From: Cantharellus purpuraceus
Taxonomy: Eukaryota > Basidiomycota > Agaricomycetes > Cantharellales > Hydnaceae
NCBI GenBank assembly: GCA_025174535.1
Contig: JALBUN010000048.1
Location: 434,001-498,000, forward strand
Direction: 5' to 3'
Length of the DNA: 64,000 bases
The notes beneath the pieces were generated by a model. The model was given only the letters and a program-made list of their open reading frames with translations, had not been told where the DNA came from and searched no databases. Shown here in pieces: positions 60,036 through 64,000 of this stretch. Made by a program: the position numbers and the translations under genes. How positions within the stretch are numbered: the stretch's first letter is position 1; every line of letters starts with the position of its first letter.

Positions 60036-61731
60036 TCAATGAAGCGTTCCTTCAATCCTACCAATCCCTAATCCATCTCTGAACTTCACATGCTTGGCAT
60101 GTACCAGGCTCTTGGTTAGCACATCAGCTACCATCTCATTCGTCAGCACAAACTGGAGTTTCAGCAATCTCCTTTCCACCTTTTCCCTCAACCAGTGATA
60201 CATAACATGAATGTGCTTCATCCTGGAGTGGTGTTCAGGGTTCTTGGATACCGCAATGGCAGGTTGGCTATCACAATAAAGCGTGACTGGAGGAAGGTCG
60301 TAACCAAGTTCAGTTAGCAACTGTTTCAACCACATGGCTTCATGTCCTGCAAAGTTAGCTGACATGTATTCAGCATCAGATGAGGATGTTGCCACTGTGG
60401 GTTGCCGTTTGCTGCTCCAACTGACTGCTGCTCCACCAATGAAGAAGGCATATCCAGTTGTTGACCGTCTCCCCTGCATAGCTGGCATCGCAGTAGGCCT
60501 GGAGCATTGCCTGGGAGCCAGAGTCTGGAGGTCCATACATGTGTCATCCCCAGTTCAGCAGTCCCTTTGAGATATTTGAGCACATGCTGAACCGCCTTCC
60601 AATGACCTAAACCAGGATTTGAGTTGAATTGGCAAAGTTCACCAACTAATGTGAAATGTCCGGTCTGGTTCCAATTGCAAGGTGATTCAGGCTCCCAACA
60701 GCGGCAAGGTACGGAACACCTCTCATGGCCTCAATGTCCTCCTTTGACTGTGGACAGAGATCCTTGGAGAGATGACAGCCTGGATCAAGAGGAGTTGACA
60801 CTGGTTTGCAATTCTCCATGTTGAACTGCTTCAAAACATCCAGTGTGTACTTGTGCTGATTAATGTGCAATGCCCCCTTCCCGTCCCTGTGGATTTCCAG
60901 ACCAACAATGTACCTAGCAGGTCCCATGTCCTTCATTTTGAAGTGTTGCAACAGCTCAAGCTTTACTTTGTCAAGATGGGTGCAACTGTTGCATGCTATA
61001 AGCTGATTGTCAACATAGACAGGGATGTAGACTTTTTGACGGGTCCTTGGATGTAGAGGTAAAGGCAGCTGTCCACCTTGGATCTGGTGAATCCCATGTC
61101 ATGAAAGGCTTGGTCCAGTTTGGTGTGCCACCTGTTTCCCCCTTGTCTGGTTTCATAGATCGCCTTGTTTAGTCTCCCAACCTTGTCTCCTTGCCTGTAC
61201 TCATCTGGAAGTTCCATGTAGACCTCCTCTTTAATATCCCCATTCAAATAGGCAGATTTGAAATCAACTTGGTCCAATTCCAGATCCTCAAGGGCAGCAA
61301 GAGCCAGGAGCACTCTGAGCGTGTTGAATCTCACAACAGGGGCAAATGTTTCCATGAAGTCAATCCCTGCCTTCTGTGTGTATCCTTTTGCAACCACTCT
61401 AGATCTGAAATGCTCAATGGATCCATCAGGGTTCTTCTTAAGTTTGAATACCCATTTGGAACCCACAGCCTTCTTGCCTGCAGGGAGATCCACTACCATC
61501 CAAACATTGTTGTCCATAAGCAACTGATATTCATCATTGCAGGACTCTCTCCACCATGGTGCATCAACTCTAGACATGGCCTCCTGATAAGTGGATGGTT
61601 CAGGGAGGTCAGGAGCATTGCTGAGGTTGACAAGTTCCTCAAGTGGATGTTGAACAGATGGTATGGCAGATTCTGCCTGTTCCACCCCCTCAGTTGGATC
61701 ATCTCTCTCCTGTGACTCAGGTGGAGGATTC
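60036..61731 (-). pseudogene. Copia 3 copy A, reverse transcriptase and RNase H, broken
   Basis: Three frames: 60996-61685 (linker, then WVFKLKKNPDGSIEHFRSRVVAKGYTQ-type RT with VDFKSAYLNGD), 60646-60951 (MKDMGPARYIVGLEIHRDGK, LAAVGSLNHLAIGTRPDI), and 60036-60536 (RNase H with SSSDAEYMSANFAG, YCDSQPAIAVSKNPEHHSR). The RT catalytic motif reads YVDN instead of YVDD. There is a frameshift just before it. The 5' part is cut at 61731-61734 by the LTR of copy B, at a GGATTCCTG site that is uninterrupted in copy B's own pol. Confidence 0.88.
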
Positions 61732-61734
61732 CTG

Positions 61735-61889
61735 TGTAGAGCTCAAAAGCGAAGTTGTATGTTATTAGATAAGCCAAAAATACAAACTCAGCAAAAAAGC
61801 GAAATTGTAACACATAAAACACTCATATCTTCTCACAGAATAATCCATATCATACCAAACTTTCCAGGGACCTTCAGTGCATTCCAACA
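61735..61889 (-). repeat. 3' LTR of copia 3, copy B
   Basis: 155 bp, same family as 59875-60028. Its outer side abuts the interrupted pol of copy A; the last bases of that pol (TCCTG) are the expected target duplication, whose partner would lie beyond the window. Confidence 0.88.
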
Positions 61890-61896
61890 CACCCCC

Positions 61897-63999
61897 TCAA
61901 TGAAGCGTTCCTTCAATGCTCCAAATACCCAATCCATCTCTGAACTTCACATGCTTAGCACGCACCAGACTCTTGGTTAGCACATCAGCTACCATCTCAT
62001 GTGTCGGCACAAACTGAAGTTTCAGCAATCTCCTTTCCACCTTTTCCCTCAACCAGTGATACATGACATCAATGTGCTTCATCCTGGAGTGATGTTCAGG
62101 GTTCTTGGATACGGCAATGGCAGGTTGGCTGTCGCAATAAAGCGTAACTGGAGGAAGATGGTAGCCAAGTTCAGTCAGCAACTGTTTCAACCACATGGCT
62201 TCACGTCCTGCAAAGTTGGCTGACATGTATTCAGCATCAGATGAGGATGTTGCCACTGTTGGTTGTCGTTTGCTGCTCCAACTGACTGCTGCTCCACCAA
62301 TGAAGAAGGCGTATCCAGTCGTTGACCGTCTCCTATCCTCATCCCCTGCATAGTTGGCATCACAGTAGGCCTGGAGCATTGCTTGGGAGCCAGGGTCTGG
62401 AGGTCCATGCGTCAATCCCAGTTCGGTAGTCCCCTTGAGATATTTGAGCATGTGCTCCACCGCCTTCCAATGACCTAAACCAGGATTTGAGTTGAATTGG
62501 CAAAGTTCACCAACTGCATGTGCAATGTCCGGTCTGGTTCCAATCGCAAGGTAATTCAGGCTCCCAACAGCGGCAAGGTACGGAACACCTCTCATGGCCT
62601 CAACATCCTCCTCTGACTGTGGACAGAGATCCTTGGAGAGATGACAGCCTGGATCAAGAGGGGTAGACACTAGCTTGCAATTCTCCATGTTGAACTGCTT
62701 CAAAACATCCAGTGCATACTTGTTGTGCTGGTTAAGGTGCAACGTCCTCTTTCTCCTGTCCCTGTGGATTTCCAGACCAACAATGTACCTGGCAGGTCCC
62801 ATGTCCTTCATTTTGAAGTGTTGCAACAGCTCAAGCTTTACTTTGTCAAGATGGGTGCAACTGTTGCATGCCATGAGCTGATCGTCAACGTAGATGGGGA
62901 TGTAGACTTTGATGGGTCCTTGGATGTAGAGGTAAAGGCAGCTGTCCACTTTGGATCTGGTGAATCCCATGTGATGGAAAGCGTCATCCAGTTTGGCATG
63001 CCACCTGTTTCCTCCTTGCCTGGTTCTGTAGATGGCCTTGTTCAGTCTCCCGACCTTGTTCTGGAAGTTCCATGTAGACCTCTTCTTCAATATCACCATT
63101 CAAATAGGCAGATTTGAAGTTGACTTGGTCCAATTCCAGATCCTCAAGGGCGGTGATGGCCAGGAGCACTCTGAGCGTGTTGAATCTCACAACAGGGGCA
63201 AATGTTTCCGTGAAGTCAATCCCTGCCTTCTGCGTGTATCCTTTTGCAACCACTCTAGATCTGAAGTGCTCAATGGATCCATCAGGGTGCTTCTTAAGTC
63301 TGAATACCCATTTGGATCCCACGGCCTTCTTCCCTGCAGGGAGGTCCACCACCGTCCAAACATTGTTGTCCATGAGTGACTGATATTCATCATTGCAGGA
63401 CTCTCTCCACCATGGTGCATCAACTCTAGACATGGCTTCCTGATAACTGGATGGTTCAGGGAGGTCAGGAGCATTGCTGAGGTTGACAAGTTCCTGAAGT
63501 GGATGTTGGACAGATGGTATGGCAGATTCAGCCTGTTCCACCCCCTCATTCTGGGCATCGTCCACCCCCTCAGTTGGATCATCTCTTCCCTCTGACTCGA
63601 GTGGAGGATTCCTGTACTGGGCAGCATTTGGGACAAGCCACCATGGTTGGGGAGGGATGCGGATGCGTGTTGAATGTCTCAGAGGTGGTCAGGTGGTAGA
63701 GGTGGAGATGGGGATGGTGGAGGGGATGTAGGGGATGGTGTTGCAACGTCTGGCAATGGTAGTAAAGGGGGGGTAGCTGGAGGAATAACTGGAGGGGAAG
63801 TAGAGGTTTGGTGAATGGCCACATCATCAGGAAGTTGCACAAGTTGCTGTGGTGGATTGTGCGTGGTGGATGTATGTGAGTGACCAGATTCATCAAAAAT
63901 GACATCCCTGCTTATCAATACCCTCCTTCCAACTGGGTCCCACAGTCGCCATGCCTTAGTCCCATTTTCATATCCAATCATGACACACTTGGTAGAGTG
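61897..63999 (-). pseudogene. Copia 3 copy B, integrase end, RT and RNase H, continues off the window
   Basis: From the right edge: the integrase C-terminal segment (CVMIGYENGTKAWRLWDP), a proline-rich linker, RT in two frames (62984-63565 and 61897-63099) and RNase H to the stop at 61897. The catalytic YVDD is intact (PIYVDDQLMAC), but a small deletion near 63060 (after EVYMELP) shifts the frame. It is very similar to copy A and less damaged. The 5' LTR, gag and protease must lie beyond 64000. Confidence 0.88.
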
Positions 64000-64000
64000 T

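Overview
This is a eukaryotic window, most likely from an agaricomycete (mushroom-forming basidiomycete). The evidence is dense small introns of about 48-60 nt with TAAC/TAAT-like branch points, a many-exon P450 of the style common in these fungi, a secreted GH16 beta-glucanase, an expanded set of BCS1-like AAA ATPases, and Ty3/gypsy chromodomain and Ty1/copia retrotransposons. The class is inferred from gene content; no marker gene fixes the species.

1-20 kb, gene-dense. The 3' part of a coiled-coil protein gene is followed by four BCS1-like AAA ATPase genes (2011-4400 +, 7893-10311 -, 15034-17455 +, 17802-20125 +). Between them lie phosphoglucomutase (4839-6768 -), a three-module Cys/His gene (11379-12873 -) and the dolichyl-phosphate glucosyltransferase ALG5 (13055-14326 +). 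I rebuilt the exons by hand. All four BCS1-like genes have the same 12-exon plan, and the frames close at 595, 605, 605 and 570 residues.

20-26 kb. One minus-strand gene of 15 exons (20683-26178, about 1,566 residues in my model) carries eleven copies of a module with fixed spacing C-x2-C-x16-W-x2-H-x3-C. The gene at 11379-12873 carries three more. The modules sit on mostly phase-2 exons, and three neighbouring exons with their introns are fresh tandem duplicates. I do not recognise this family; it is the best candidate here for something undescribed.

26-41 kb. PEX7 (28331-29524 -), a regulator-like protein with five consecutive Zn(II)2Cys6 clusters (32948-34423 +; one is usual), a 13-exon cytochrome P450 (35377-37619 -) and a GH16 glucanase (39877-41159 +), separated by long stretches in which I see no gene.

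41-64 kb, transposon graveyard. A complete but dead copia element has matching 168-bp LTRs and a 5-bp target duplication. Next is a decayed gypsy chromodomain element, interrupted by a reverse-oriented solo LTR and by a 1.4-kb insert, that carries an intact 559-residue ORF on its antisense strand. It is followed by a copia gag-integrase fragment, an LTR-flanked unit without pol, and two nested copies of another copia family running off the right edge. Stops at former CGA/TGG codons and transition-only LTR divergence point to C-to-T decay.

Apart from the two Cys/His-module genes and the BCS1-like cluster, the host genes are unrelated housekeeping or secondary functions. No operon-like cooperation is implied.
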